Source: Gammaproteobacteria bacterium (GTDB lineage: Bacteria > Pseudomonadota > Gammaproteobacteria > Burkholderiales > Rhodocyclaceae). From it: a stretch of 53,930 bases of DNA. Numbering within the stretch: position 1 is the stretch's first letter; every line of letters starts with the position of its first letter. The notes beneath the pieces are model-generated. The model saw nothing but the letters and a program-made list of their open reading frames with translations, did not search any database and had not been told where the DNA came from. Shown in pieces: positions 31,252-39,260 of this stretch. The stretch covers positions 1 through 53,930 of the forward strand of contig JAHJEO010000003.1 of the NCBI GenBank assembly GCA_018825305.1, written 5' to 3'. A program made the position numbers and the translations under genes.

Positions 31252-31464
31252 GCCGGGCTCCCCGCCCGGCGTTTGCTCCTGCGCCTCCGCCAGTTCCCTC
31301 GCGGCGATGCGCCGCCGCCGTTGCGGCGTGCCGAACAGCCACAGCAACAGCGACAGCGGCGCCAGTCCGTATAAGACAAATGTAAGTATTCCGGCAGTAA
31401 TATTGGTCTCGGTCACCGCCATCAGCAGCGTGACGTAGATCCAGCCGATGGCGACGACGTACAT
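31150..31464 (-). CDS. Small membrane protein of unknown function
   Basis: A 104-residue protein, MYVVAIGWIYVTLLMAVTET. It has two predicted helices (VVAIGWIYVTLLMAVTE and GILTFVLYGLAPLSLLLWLF), then a basic stretch RRRRIAARELAEAQ and an acidic tail. The first 60 or so residues look like a small membrane protein I have seen near PHA or metal genes in betaproteobacteria; I know no function. The tail overlaps the end of the ZIP gene on the other strand, so the C-terminus may be poorly conserved. Its 5' end faces phaC, and the two share a 122-base intergenic region. Confidence 0.65.
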   Translation of the reverse strand: MYVVAIGWIYVTLLMAVTETNITAGILTFVLYGLAPLSLLLWLFGTPQRRRRIAARELAEAQEQTPGGEPGSVTDADEVVDQVVPGDDRADAQHDQGDLGDRRA

Positions 31465-31509
31465 GGCGGCATTGTGCCACGGCACCTCGGGTTTCCTTGA
31501 GGGCAGTCC

Positions 31510-31539
31510 TTGACATGCAGGATTGCTGCATTGCACAAT
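31510..31539 (+). promoter_or_regulatory. Predicted sigma-70 promoter of phaC
   Basis: TTGACA (31510-31515) and CACAAT (31534-31539) are separated by 18 bases. The phaC ATG follows 47 bases later. The -35 box is a perfect consensus. The spacer contains the TGC/GCA-rich element described in the next entry. Confidence 0.6.
31524..31536 (+). promoter_or_regulatory. Candidate PhaR/PhbF operator within the phaC promoter
   Basis: TGCTGCATTGCAC fits the motif TG-N-TGC-N3-GCAA reported for PhbF of Herbaspirillum seropedicae at all fixed positions but the last. It lies between the -35 and -10 boxes, so a bound repressor would block RNA polymerase. phaR itself is encoded downstream at 35059. This is inference from a remembered consensus. 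Confidence 0.45.
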
Positions 31540-31586
31540 ACCCGACGTTTGTCCGGTGCCGCTGGTGCCTGTCCAAGGAGCAGAAA

Positions 31587-33389
31587 ATGCCTGCAACACC
31601 CGAATCACCCGACTCCGCAACGCCGCCCGACATGCAGGCCTTCTTCCGGCAGGGGCAGGCCATGGCGCAGGGTTTCATGCAGTTCATGGCGCAGCAGCAG
31701 GCAGCGATGCAGGGCAATGCGCAGGCTGCATCGTCCCCCCTCGCACAGATCGCCGCCATGCCGGCCTGGCTGCCGAAGCCCGAGCACAACGAACAGGCTA
31801 CCGCCCTGCAAAAGGAATGGCTGCAGCGCCACGCTGCCTTGTGGCAGGGCATGATGCAGCGCAAGTCGGGTGAAACCGCCGCGCCGCTGGTCGAGCCCGA
31901 GGCTGGCGACCGCCGCTTCACCCATCCCGCCTGGGCCGAGAGCCCGGTGTTCGATTACGTGCGCCAGGCCTATCTGTTGAACGCCGGCTATCTCAAACAA
32001 CTGGCCGAGACCGCGCCGGTGGCAGAAGGACTGGACAAGAATCGCCTGCGCTTCGTCACCCGCCAGTATGTTGATGCGATGGCGCCGTCCAATTTCGCCG
32101 CGACCAACCCCGAATTCGTCAAGGCCGCGATCGAAACCAAGGGCGAGAGCATTTCGCGCGGCATCCAGAACATGCTGGGTGACCTGCGGAAGGGCCGCAT
32201 CACCATGACCGACGAGGCCCAGTTCGAAGTGGGCCGCAATCTCGCCATCACGCCGGGTGCGGTGGTGTTCGAGAACGAGGTGATGCAACTGATCCAGTAT
32301 TCGCCGCTTACCGAAAAAGTGGCGCAGCGTCCCTTCGTCATGGTGCCGCCCTGCATCAACAAGTTCTACATTCTCGATCTGCAGCCCGAGAACTCCTTTG
32401 TCCGCTACGCGGTGGAGCAGGGCCACACGGTGTTCCTGGTGTCGTGGCGCAACGTCAAGGCGGAGCAGGGCAAGCTGACCTGGGACGACTACATCGACAA
32501 GGGGCCGCTCGTCGCTTTCGACGTGGCGCGCGAGATCTGCAGTACCGAGCAGGTCAATGCGCTGGGCTTCTGTGTCGGCGGCACCATCATCAGCTCGGCG
32601 CTGGCCGTGGCCAAGGCGCGCGGCGAGGATCCGGTCGCTTCGCTGACGCTGCTGACCACGCTGCTCGATTTTTCGGACACCGGCGAGATCGGCTACTTCG
32701 TCGACGAGGCGGCCGTGGTGGCGCGCGAGCAGAGCATCGGCCGTGGCGGCATCCTCCCCGGGCGCGAGCTGTCTTCCGTGTTCTCGTCGCTGCGAGCCAA
32801 CGACCTGATCTGGCAGTATGTGGTCGGCAACTATCTCAAGGGCAACAAGCCAACCCCGTTCGACCTGCTTTACTGGAATTCGGACTCGACCAATCTGCCC
32901 GGCCCCTTCCTGGCCTGGTACCTGCGCAACCTCTATCTCGAAAACAACCTGCGCATTCCCGGCAAGCTGGAGATGGGTACCGCCGAGAAAGGCCGTGTCA
33001 AGGTCGATCTTGGCCGCGTCGACATGCCGGTGTTCATTCTCGCCACGCGCGAAGACCACATCGTGCCATGGCAGTCGTCTTACCTCGGCCGCGGCCTGCT
33101 CGGCGGCAAGACAACATTCGTGCTGGGCGCCTCGGGACACATCGCCGGCGTCATCAACCCGGCGGCCAAGAACAAGCGCAGCCACTGGATCAACGATGCC
33201 GCGACCGCCAGCCCCGACGAGTGGCTGGACACCGCCACCGAGGTCAAGGGCAGTTGGTGGCCGCGCTGGGCCGAATGGCTCAAGGCCTTCGACGACGGCG
33301 AGGTCGTCGCGCGCGGCCGCCTTGGCAGCAAGACCCACGCGCCGGGCGAGCCGGCTCCGGGCCGCTATGTCAAGGAACGCGCCGAATAA
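31587..33389 (+). CDS. phaC: Class I polyhydroxyalkanoate synthase
   Basis: PhaC polymerises (R)-3-hydroxyacyl-CoA into storage polyester on the granule surface. At 600 residues it is close to the class I type (589 in Cupriavidus). The lipase-like box GFCVGG carries the nucleophile Cys329; the catalytic Asp is in ATREDHIVPW and the His in GASGHIAGVINP. An N-terminal PhaC_N domain (MAPSNFAATNPEFVKAAIET) precedes the alpha/beta hydrolase. The first 50 residues are Met/Gln-rich, as is common. The start at 31587 has the ribosome site AAGGAG. It heads phaC-phaB-phaB-phaR. Confidence 0.96.
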   Translation: MPATPESPDSATPPDMQAFFRQGQAMAQGFMQFMAQQQAAMQGNAQAASSPLAQIAAMPAWLPKPEHNEQATALQKEWLQRHAALWQGMMQRKSGETAAPLVEPEAGDRRFTHPAWAESPVFDYVRQAYLLNAGYLKQLAETAPVAEGLDKNRLRFVTRQYVDAMAPSNFAATNPEFVKAAIETKGESISRGIQNMLGDLRKGRITMTDEAQFEVGRNLAITPGAVVFENEVMQLIQYSPLTEKVAQRPFVMVPPCINKFYILDLQPENSFVRYAVEQGHTVFLVSWRNVKAEQGKLTWDDYIDKGPLVAFDVAREICSTEQVNALGFCVGGTIISSALAVAKARGEDPVASLTLLTTLLDFSDTGEIGYFVDEAAVVAREQSIGRGGILPGRELSSVFSSLRANDLIWQYVVGNYLKGNKPTPFDLLYWNSDSTNLPGPFLAWYLRNLYLENNLRIPGKLEMGTAEKGRVKVDLGRVDMPVFILATREDHIVPWQSSYLGRGLLGGKTTFVLGASGHIAGVINPAAKNKRSHWINDAATASPDEWLDTATEVKGSWWPRWAEWLKAFDDGEVVARGRLGSKTHAPGEPAPGRYVKERAE

Positions 33390-33430
33390 CAGCAGCGCTT
33401 ACCCCCCCCCCAGCAACGAGGAGAGAAACG

Positions 33431-34180
33431 ATGAGCGGATCGCAACGAGTGGCACTGGTGACCGGCGGCATGGGCGGCCTGGGCGAGGCAATCTGCATCA
33501 AGCTTGCCGCGCTCGGCGACCGGGTGGTGACGACTTATAGCCCCAACAACAACAAGGCAGAGGAGTGGCTGCGCAAGATGAACGACATGGGCTACGGCTT
33601 CAAGGCCTATCCCTGCGACGTCACCGATTTCGATTCCGCCAAGGGCTGCGTCGAAGCCATCAGCGGCGATCTCGGCCCGGTGGATGTGCTGGTGAACAAC
33701 GCCGGCATCACCCGCGACATGACCTTCCGGAAAATGACCAAGGCCGACTGGGATGCGGTGATGCATACCAACCTCGACTCGGTGTTCAACATGACCAAGC
33801 AGGTGATGGACGGCATGGTCGAGCGCAGTTGGGGCCGCGTCATCAACATCTCCTCGGTCAACGGCCAGAAGGGCGCCTTCGGTCAGACCAACTACTCGGC
33901 AGCCAAGGCCGGCATGCACGGCTTTACCAAGGCGCTGGCGCTGGAAGTGGCGAAGAAGGGCGTGACCGTGAACACCATCTCGCCGGGTTATATCGGTACC
34001 CGCATGGTGATGGCGATCCCGCAGGACGTGCTCGACAGCAAGATCCTGCCACTGATCGCCATGTCGCGGCTGGGCAAGCCGGAGGAAGTGGCCGGACTGG
34101 TGGCCTACCTCGCTTCCGAGGAGGCCGCTTTCGTCACCGGCGCCAATATTTCGATCAACGGTGGCCAGCACATGTATTGA
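33431..34180 (+). CDS. phaB: Acetoacetyl-CoA reductase, first copy
   Basis: An NADPH-dependent short-chain dehydrogenase that makes (R)-3-hydroxybutyryl-CoA, the PHA monomer. The 249 residues include the cofactor loop TGGMGGLGEAI, VLVNNAGITRD and the catalytic Ser and YxxxK in ISSVNGQKGAFGQTNYSAAK. The PhaB-type insert WGRVINISSVNGQKG and the end INGGQHMY agree. It has a strong ribosome site (GAGGAGAG) 41 bases after phaC. A second paralogue follows directly. Confidence 0.94.
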   Translation: MSGSQRVALVTGGMGGLGEAICIKLAALGDRVVTTYSPNNNKAEEWLRKMNDMGYGFKAYPCDVTDFDSAKGCVEAISGDLGPVDVLVNNAGITRDMTFRKMTKADWDAVMHTNLDSVFNMTKQVMDGMVERSWGRVINISSVNGQKGAFGQTNYSAAKAGMHGFTKALALEVAKKGVTVNTISPGYIGTRMVMAIPQDVLDSKILPLIAMSRLGKPEEVAGLVAYLASEEAAFVTGANISINGGQHMY

Positions 34181-34222
34181 GGCGCTGGCCGCCATTTTTT
34201 CAACGTTCAGAGGGAATAAATC

Positions 34223-34966
<744 letters not shown>

Positions 34967-34989
34967 GCCCCGCCGGCCGCCAAAGCAAG

Positions 34990-35012
34990 CCCCCGCTACG
35001 GCGGGGGTTTTG
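34990..35012 (+). terminator. Rho-independent terminator after the phaC-phaB-phaB unit
   Basis: The stem CCCCCGC/GCGGGGG with loop TACG is followed by TTTTG. It separates the biosynthetic genes from phaR, which therefore likely has its own promoter. Confidence 0.85.
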
Positions 35013-35058
35013 TTTTATAATTGATGCACCGCCGCAATATCGGTGGGAGGGAGGCATC

Positions 35059-35643
35059 ATGGCCGAGCAGAATCGTCTCATCAAGAAGTACCCGAACCGC
35101 CGTCTCTACGACACGCGGACCAGCACCTACATCACGCTCACCGACGTCAAGGAACTCGTGGTGCACCACGAGGAATTTCAGGTCATCGACGCCAAGACCG
35201 GCGAAGACCTGACGCGAGGCATCCTGTTGCAGATCATCCTCGAGGAAGAGAGCGCCGGCGCGCCGATGTTCACCTCCGATATTTTGGCCCAGATGATCCG
35301 CTTCTACGGCAACGCGATGCAGGGCATGATGGGCAAGTACCTCGAAAACAACCTTCGGGCCTTCACCGACATCCAGCACAAGCTGCAGGACCAGGCCCAG
35401 ACCCTCTACGGCGACAAGACCGGCAAAAATCAGGAGTTGTGGACGCAGTTCCTCAATTTCCAGGGGCCGGCGATGCAGGGGGTCATGGGTACCTATGTCG
35501 AGCAAAGCGCCAAGGTTTTCCAGCAGATGCAGGAAAACATGCAGGAGCAGACCCGCAAGCTGATGGGCGGCTTTCCCTTCCCCGGCTTCCCGGCGGATGT
35601 GGCTGCCGACAAGACCGCCGAAAAGGCGAGCGACAAAAAGTAA
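35059..35643 (+). CDS. phaR: Polyhydroxyalkanoate synthesis repressor PhaR
   Basis: A DNA- and PHA-binding repressor that senses granules and controls phasin and PHA genes. The 194-residue protein has the DNA-binding PHB_acc_N domain (RLIKKYPNRRLYDTRTSTYI) and the PHB accumulation domains (MFTSDILAQMIRFYGNAMQG, LQDQAQTLYGDKTGKN). Upstream, TATAAT (35016-35021) could be a -10 box without a clear -35. TGATGC...GCAA just after it (35023-35036) is a possible self-binding site with a spacer longer than the published motif; this is weak. It lies 3 bases before rimO. Confidence 0.95.
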   Translation: MAEQNRLIKKYPNRRLYDTRTSTYITLTDVKELVVHHEEFQVIDAKTGEDLTRGILLQIILEEESAGAPMFTSDILAQMIRFYGNAMQGMMGKYLENNLRAFTDIQHKLQDQAQTLYGDKTGKNQELWTQFLNFQGPAMQGVMGTYVEQSAKVFQQMQENMQEQTRKLMGGFPFPGFPADVAADKTAEKASDKK

Positions 35644-35646
35644 GCG

Positions 35647-36981
35647 GTGGGCCGCAAGAAGAAGGCTCCATCGGTCGGCTTCGTCTCGCTCGGCTGTCCC
35701 AAGGCGAGCGCGGATTCCGAACAGATACTGACCCGGCTGCGTGCCGAGGGCTACGATATCTCGGCCAGCTATGCCGGTGCCGATCTGGTCGTCATCAACA
35801 CCTGCGGCTTCATCGATGCGGCGGTCGAGGAATCCCTTGATGCCATCGGCGAGGCGCTCGCCGAAAACGGCAAGGTCATCGTCACCGGCTGCCTTGGCGC
35901 CAAGGGCGACATCGTCCGCGCGACGCATCCGAAAGTCCTCGCCGTTACCGGCCCGCACGCGACGCAGGAAGTGATGGAGGCGGTGCATGCGCACCTGCCG
36001 CCGCTGCACGACCCCTTCGTCGACCTGGTGCCGCCCGAGGGTATCCGCCTGACGCCGGCGCATTACGCCTACCTGAAAATTTCCGAAGGCTGCAACCATC
36101 GCTGCAGCTTCTGCATCATTCCCTCGCTGCGCGGTGATCTCGTCTCGCGTCCCATCGGCGAGGTGCTGCGCGAGGCGGAGATCCTGGCCAAGGCCGGCGT
36201 CAAGGAAGTCCTTGTCATCTCGCAGGACACCAGCGCCTACGGCGTCGACGTCAAGTACCGCACCGGCTTCCACGGCGGCAAGCCGCTCAGGACCAAGCTC
36301 TACGACCTGTGCAAGGGGCTGGGCGAACTCGGCCTGTGGGTACGGCTGCACTACGTCTATCCCTATCCGAGCGTCGACGACCTGATGCCGCTGATGGCCG
36401 AGGGCAAGGTCCTGCCCTACCTCGACGTGCCCTTCCAGCACGCCAGCCCGCGCATCCTCAAGCTGATGAAGCGGCCGGGCGACGTCGAGCGCGTGCTCGA
36501 TCGCATCAAGGCCTGGCGTCGCGCCGTGCCGCAGCTGACGATCCGCTCCACCTTCATCGCCGGCTTCCCCGGCGAAACCGCGGCCGAATTCGACCAGCTG
36601 CTCGATTTCCTCGACGAAGCCGAGCTCGATCGCGTCGGCTGCTTTGCCTATTCGCCGGTCGAGGGCGCGACTGCCAACGAGCTGCCAGGCGCCCTGCCCG
36701 AGGCGGTGCGCGAGGAACGGCGCATGCGCCTGATGCAGCACCAGGAAGACATCAGCACGCGCCGCCTGGAAGGAAAAATCGGCTCCCGCATGACGGTGAT
36801 CGTCGATGACATCGAGGAAGACGGCGCCATCGCGCGCTCGATGGGCGACGCCCCGGAAATCGACGGGCTCGTCTATGTCACCGACGGCGAGAACCTGGAA
36901 ATCGGCCAATTCGCCGAAGTCACCGTCACCGATTGCGACGTGCATGATCTCTATGCCACGCTCGCCCCCGCCGCAGGCTGA
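35647..36981 (+). CDS. rimO: Ribosomal protein S12 methylthiotransferase RimO
   Basis: A radical-SAM enzyme that adds a methylthio group to the conserved aspartate of ribosomal protein S12. The 444 residues comprise the N-terminal UPF0004 domain with cluster cysteines ([33 protein letters not shown]), the radical-SAM motif [18 protein letters not shown] and the TRAM domain near the end. The start is a GTG 3 bases after phaR, so the two may be cotranscribed, an arrangement common in betaproteobacteria. Confidence 0.96.
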   Translation: MGRKKKAPSVGFVSLGCPKASADSEQILTRLRAEGYDISASYAGADLVVINTCGFIDAAVEESLDAIGEALAENGKVIVTGCLGAKGDIVRATHPKVLAVTGPHATQEVMEAVHAHLPPLHDPFVDLVPPEGIRLTPAHYAYLKISEGCNHRCSFCIIPSLRGDLVSRPIGEVLREAEILAKAGVKEVLVISQDTSAYGVDVKYRTGFHGGKPLRTKLYDLCKGLGELGLWVRLHYVYPYPSVDDLMPLMAEGKVLPYLDVPFQHASPRILKLMKRPGDVERVLDRIKAWRRAVPQLTIRSTFIAGFPGETAAEFDQLLDFLDEAELDRVGCFAYSPVEGATANELPGALPEAVREERRMRLMQHQEDISTRRLEGKIGSRMTVIVDDIEEDGAIARSMGDAPEIDGLVYVTDGENLEIGQFAEVTVTDCDVHDLYATLAPAAG

Positions 36982-37013
36982 TCATGCTGCGTGCATGATG
37001 CCTGCACCCACGC

Positions 37014-38426
37014 ATGCCCGCGCTGCCTGAAAGCCTCGCCGCCATCGTCGGCTCCGCCCACGTCCTGACCGACGCGGCGGACATGGCGCCCTATTGCAGC
37101 GACTGGCGCGGCCGCTATGCCGGTGTTGCGCTTTGCGTCGTGCAGCCGGCCGATGCGGCGGAAGTCGCGGCAGTGGTCAAGGCCTGTGCCGCAGCCGGTG
37201 CGGCCATCGTGCCGCAGGGTGGCAACACCGGTCTGTGCGGCGGCGCGACACCGCGTGGTAGCGCCGGTCAGTCCGGCGAGGTCGTCGTCAGCCTGACTCG
37301 GCTCAACCGCATCCGCGCCATCGACACCGCCAACAACACCATGACCGTCGAGGCTGGCTGCACGCTGGCGGCGGTGCAGGAAGCGGCGGCGGCGGCCGGG
37401 CGGCTGTTTCCGCTATCGCTGGCAGCCGAGGGCACGGCCACCATCGGCGGCAATCTCTCGACCAATGCCGGTGGCGTGCAGGTGCTGCGCTACGGCAACG
37501 CGCGCGAACTTTGCCTCGGTCTCGAGGTGGTGCTGCCCGACGGAGAGATCTGGAACGGCCTGCGCGGACTGCGCAAGGACAACACCGGCTACGACATGAA
37601 GCACCTGTTCATCGGTGCCGAGGGCACGCTGGGCCTGATCACCGCCGCCGTGCTGAAGCTGTTCTCGCGGCCGCGCCAGACGGCGACGGCGTGGGCGGCC
37701 GTGGCCGATCCCGCCGCCGCGGTCGCGCTGCTCACGCGCCTGCGTGAAAAAATCGGCGGCCGCATCACGGCGTTCGAACTGGTCGGGCGTCCGGCGCTCG
37801 ACCTGGTGCTGAAGCACATCCCGGACAGTCGCGACCCCTTGGCCGGTCGGCCGCAATGGCAGGTGTTGATCGAACTTTCCGACACCATGGAGTCCGACCT
37901 CGTCGCTCCGCTGGAAAATCTGCTGGGCGAAGCCATGGCGGCCGGCGAGGCCCGCGACGCCGTGATCGCGCAGAGCGAAACCCAGGCACGGGCGCTGTGG
38001 GCGCTGCGCGAGAATATCTCGGAGGCGCAGAAGATCGAGGGGGTGTCGATCAAGCACGACATCTCGCTGCCGGTCTCGCGTATCGCCGAGTTCATCGCGC
38101 GGGCCGACGCAGCTCTCGAAGCGACCTTTTCCGGCGTGCGTATCGTCTGTTTCGGCCATGTCGGCGACGGCAATCTGCACTACAACCAGTCCAGGCCGGC
38201 GGCGCAGGACAATGCCGCCTTCATCGCCCAGACCGATGCCGTCAATCGCGTGGTGCATGACCTGGTGCATGATCTCGGCGGCTCCATCTCGGCCGAGCAT
38301 GGGCTGGGGCAACTCAAGCGCGATGAAATCCTGCGCTACAAGAGCGCGACGGAGATGGAGATGATGCGTGCGGTCAAGCGCGCCCTCGATCCGCGCGGGC
38401 TGATGAATCCGGGCAAGGTGCTCTGA
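37014..38426 (+). CDS. FAD-linked oxidase, D-2-hydroxyacid dehydrogenase type
   Basis: A 470-residue flavoprotein of the GlcD/D-2-hydroxyglutarate dehydrogenase group. It has an N-terminal FAD-binding PCMH domain (VVPQGGNTGLCGGATPR here as IVPQGGNTGLCGG, then GGNLSTNAGGVQVLRYGN and FIGAEGTLGLITAAVL). The C-terminal FAD-oxidase domain has CFGHVGDGNLHYN, ISAEHGLGQLKR and MNPGKVL. It probably oxidises a D-2-hydroxyacid such as D-lactate or D-2-hydroxyglutarate and passes electrons to a flavoprotein or quinone; the substrate is not certain. It follows rimO by 32 bases. Confidence 0.85.
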   Translation: MPALPESLAAIVGSAHVLTDAADMAPYCSDWRGRYAGVALCVVQPADAAEVAAVVKACAAAGAAIVPQGGNTGLCGGATPRGSAGQSGEVVVSLTRLNRIRAIDTANNTMTVEAGCTLAAVQEAAAAAGRLFPLSLAAEGTATIGGNLSTNAGGVQVLRYGNARELCLGLEVVLPDGEIWNGLRGLRKDNTGYDMKHLFIGAEGTLGLITAAVLKLFSRPRQTATAWAAVADPAAAVALLTRLREKIGGRITAFELVGRPALDLVLKHIPDSRDPLAGRPQWQVLIELSDTMESDLVAPLENLLGEAMAAGEARDAVIAQSETQARALWALRENISEAQKIEGVSIKHDISLPVSRIAEFIARADAALEATFSGVRIVCFGHVGDGNLHYNQSRPAAQDNAAFIAQTDAVNRVVHDLVHDLGGSISAEHGLGQLKRDEILRYKSATEMEMMRAVKRALDPRGLMNPGKVL

Positions 38427-38444
38427 AAAATTCCGTCAAATTGC

Positions 38445-38473
38445 TTTACAGCCGAAAACTGGCTCCGTATAAT
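38445..38473 (+). promoter_or_regulatory. Sigma-70 promoter of the tRNA-Ala/Glu/Asp operon
   Basis: TTTACA (38445-38450) and a perfect TATAAT (38468-38473) are separated by the ideal 17 bases. A GC-rich discriminator (GCGCCCT) follows, typical of stable-RNA promoters under stringent control. It lies 14 bases before the first tRNA. Confidence 0.85.
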
Positions 38474-38487
38474 GCGCCCTCTCTTGT

Positions 38488-38563
<76 letters not shown>

Positions 38564-38573
38564 AAACGATTTT

Positions 38574-38649
38574 GTCCCTATCGTCTAGAGGCCTAGGACA
38601 ATACCCTTTCACGGTATGAACCGGGGTTCGAATCCCCGTGGGGACGCCA
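38574..38649 (+). tRNA. tRNA-Glu (anticodon TTC)
   Basis: A 76-base tRNA with acceptor GTCCCTA, D-arm TCGTCTAGAGGCCTAGGAC, anticodon loop CTTTCAC in stem ATACC/GGTAT, T-arm CGGGGTTCGAATCCCCG and encoded CCA. Second gene of the operon, 10 bases after tRNA-Ala. Confidence 0.97.
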
Positions 38650-38684
38650 AGTTTCAAAGCGCCGGCAGCATCGGCGTCGAATGC

Positions 38685-38761
38685 GGAGTGGTAGTTCAGT
38701 TGGTTAGAATACCGGCCTGTCACGCCGGGGGTCGCGGGTTCGAGTCCCGTCCACTCCGCCA
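38685..38761 (+). tRNA. tRNA-Asp (anticodon GTC)
   Basis: A 77-base tRNA with acceptor GGAGTGG/CCACTCC, D-arm TAGTTCAGTTGGTTAGAATA, anticodon loop CTGTCAC in stem CCGGC/GCCGG, T-arm GCGGGTTCGAGTCCCGT and encoded CCA. Third gene of the operon. Confidence 0.97.
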
Positions 38762-38768
38762 ACAATAT

Positions 38769-38800
38769 AAAAAAGGCGTTCCTGCGGGAACGCCTTTTTT
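38769..38800 (+). terminator. Rho-independent terminator after the tRNA operon
   Basis: An A-run, the stem AGGCGTTCC/GGAACGCCT with a short loop (TGCG), then TTTTTT. It ends 17 bases before the ATG of the DUF192 gene. Confidence 0.92.
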
Positions 38801-38816
38801 GCTTGCGGAGGCCCGC

Positions 38817-39260
38817 ATGTCTTTCCGAAATTTTTTCAGTCTGTTGTCCGGCCTGTTCCTGGCGGGGGTGGCCGGCGCGCAAACGCTGCCGCTGCTCGAA
38901 CTGACCGCCGGCATCCATCGCGTCGAGGCCGAGGTGGTAAATACCCAGCAGATGCGCATGACCGGATTGATGAATCGGCGGGCCATGGCGCCGCAACGCG
39001 GCATGCTGTTCGTCTTCGACGAGGCGCGCCTGCACTGCATGTGGATGAAGAATACCTACATCCCGCTCTCGGTGGCTTTCCTTGATGATGCCGGGCGCAT
39101 CATCAACGTCGAGGACATGCAGCCACATAGCGAAGAAAATCATTGCGCGGCGAAGCCGGCGCGCTATGCACTCGAAATGAACGTCGGCTGGTTCCGCCAA
39201 CGTCATCTGGGAGCCGGCACCCCGATCGCCAATATCGAGCGGGCGCCGCGGGCACGCTAG
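38817..39260 (+). CDS. Secreted DUF192 protein
   Basis: A 147-residue protein with a Sec signal (MSFRNFFSLLSGLFLAGVAGA) and a DUF192 domain: VEAEVVNTQQMRMTGLMNRR, MAPQRGMLFVFDEARLHCMW, MKNTYIPLSVAFLDDAGRII and ALEMNVGWFRQRHLGAG. The family is widespread in bacteria and its function is not established. The ATG at 38817 is chosen because the upstream frame crosses the tRNA genes. Its stop overlaps the stop of the convergent GGDEF-EAL gene by 4 bases. Confidence 0.88.
   Translation: MSFRNFFSLLSGLFLAGVAGAQTLPLLELTAGIHRVEAEVVNTQQMRMTGLMNRRAMAPQRGMLFVFDEARLHCMWMKNTYIPLSVAFLDDAGRIINVEDMQPHSEENHCAAKPARYALEMNVGWFRQRHLGAGTPIANIERAPRAR

Noticed and set aside
37748-37773. A near match to the dispersed motif (AAAAAATCGGCGGCC region) in the FAD oxidase gene
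   Set aside because: The core has a mismatch and the second half differs at several places; it encodes a family-typical segment, so I did not count it.
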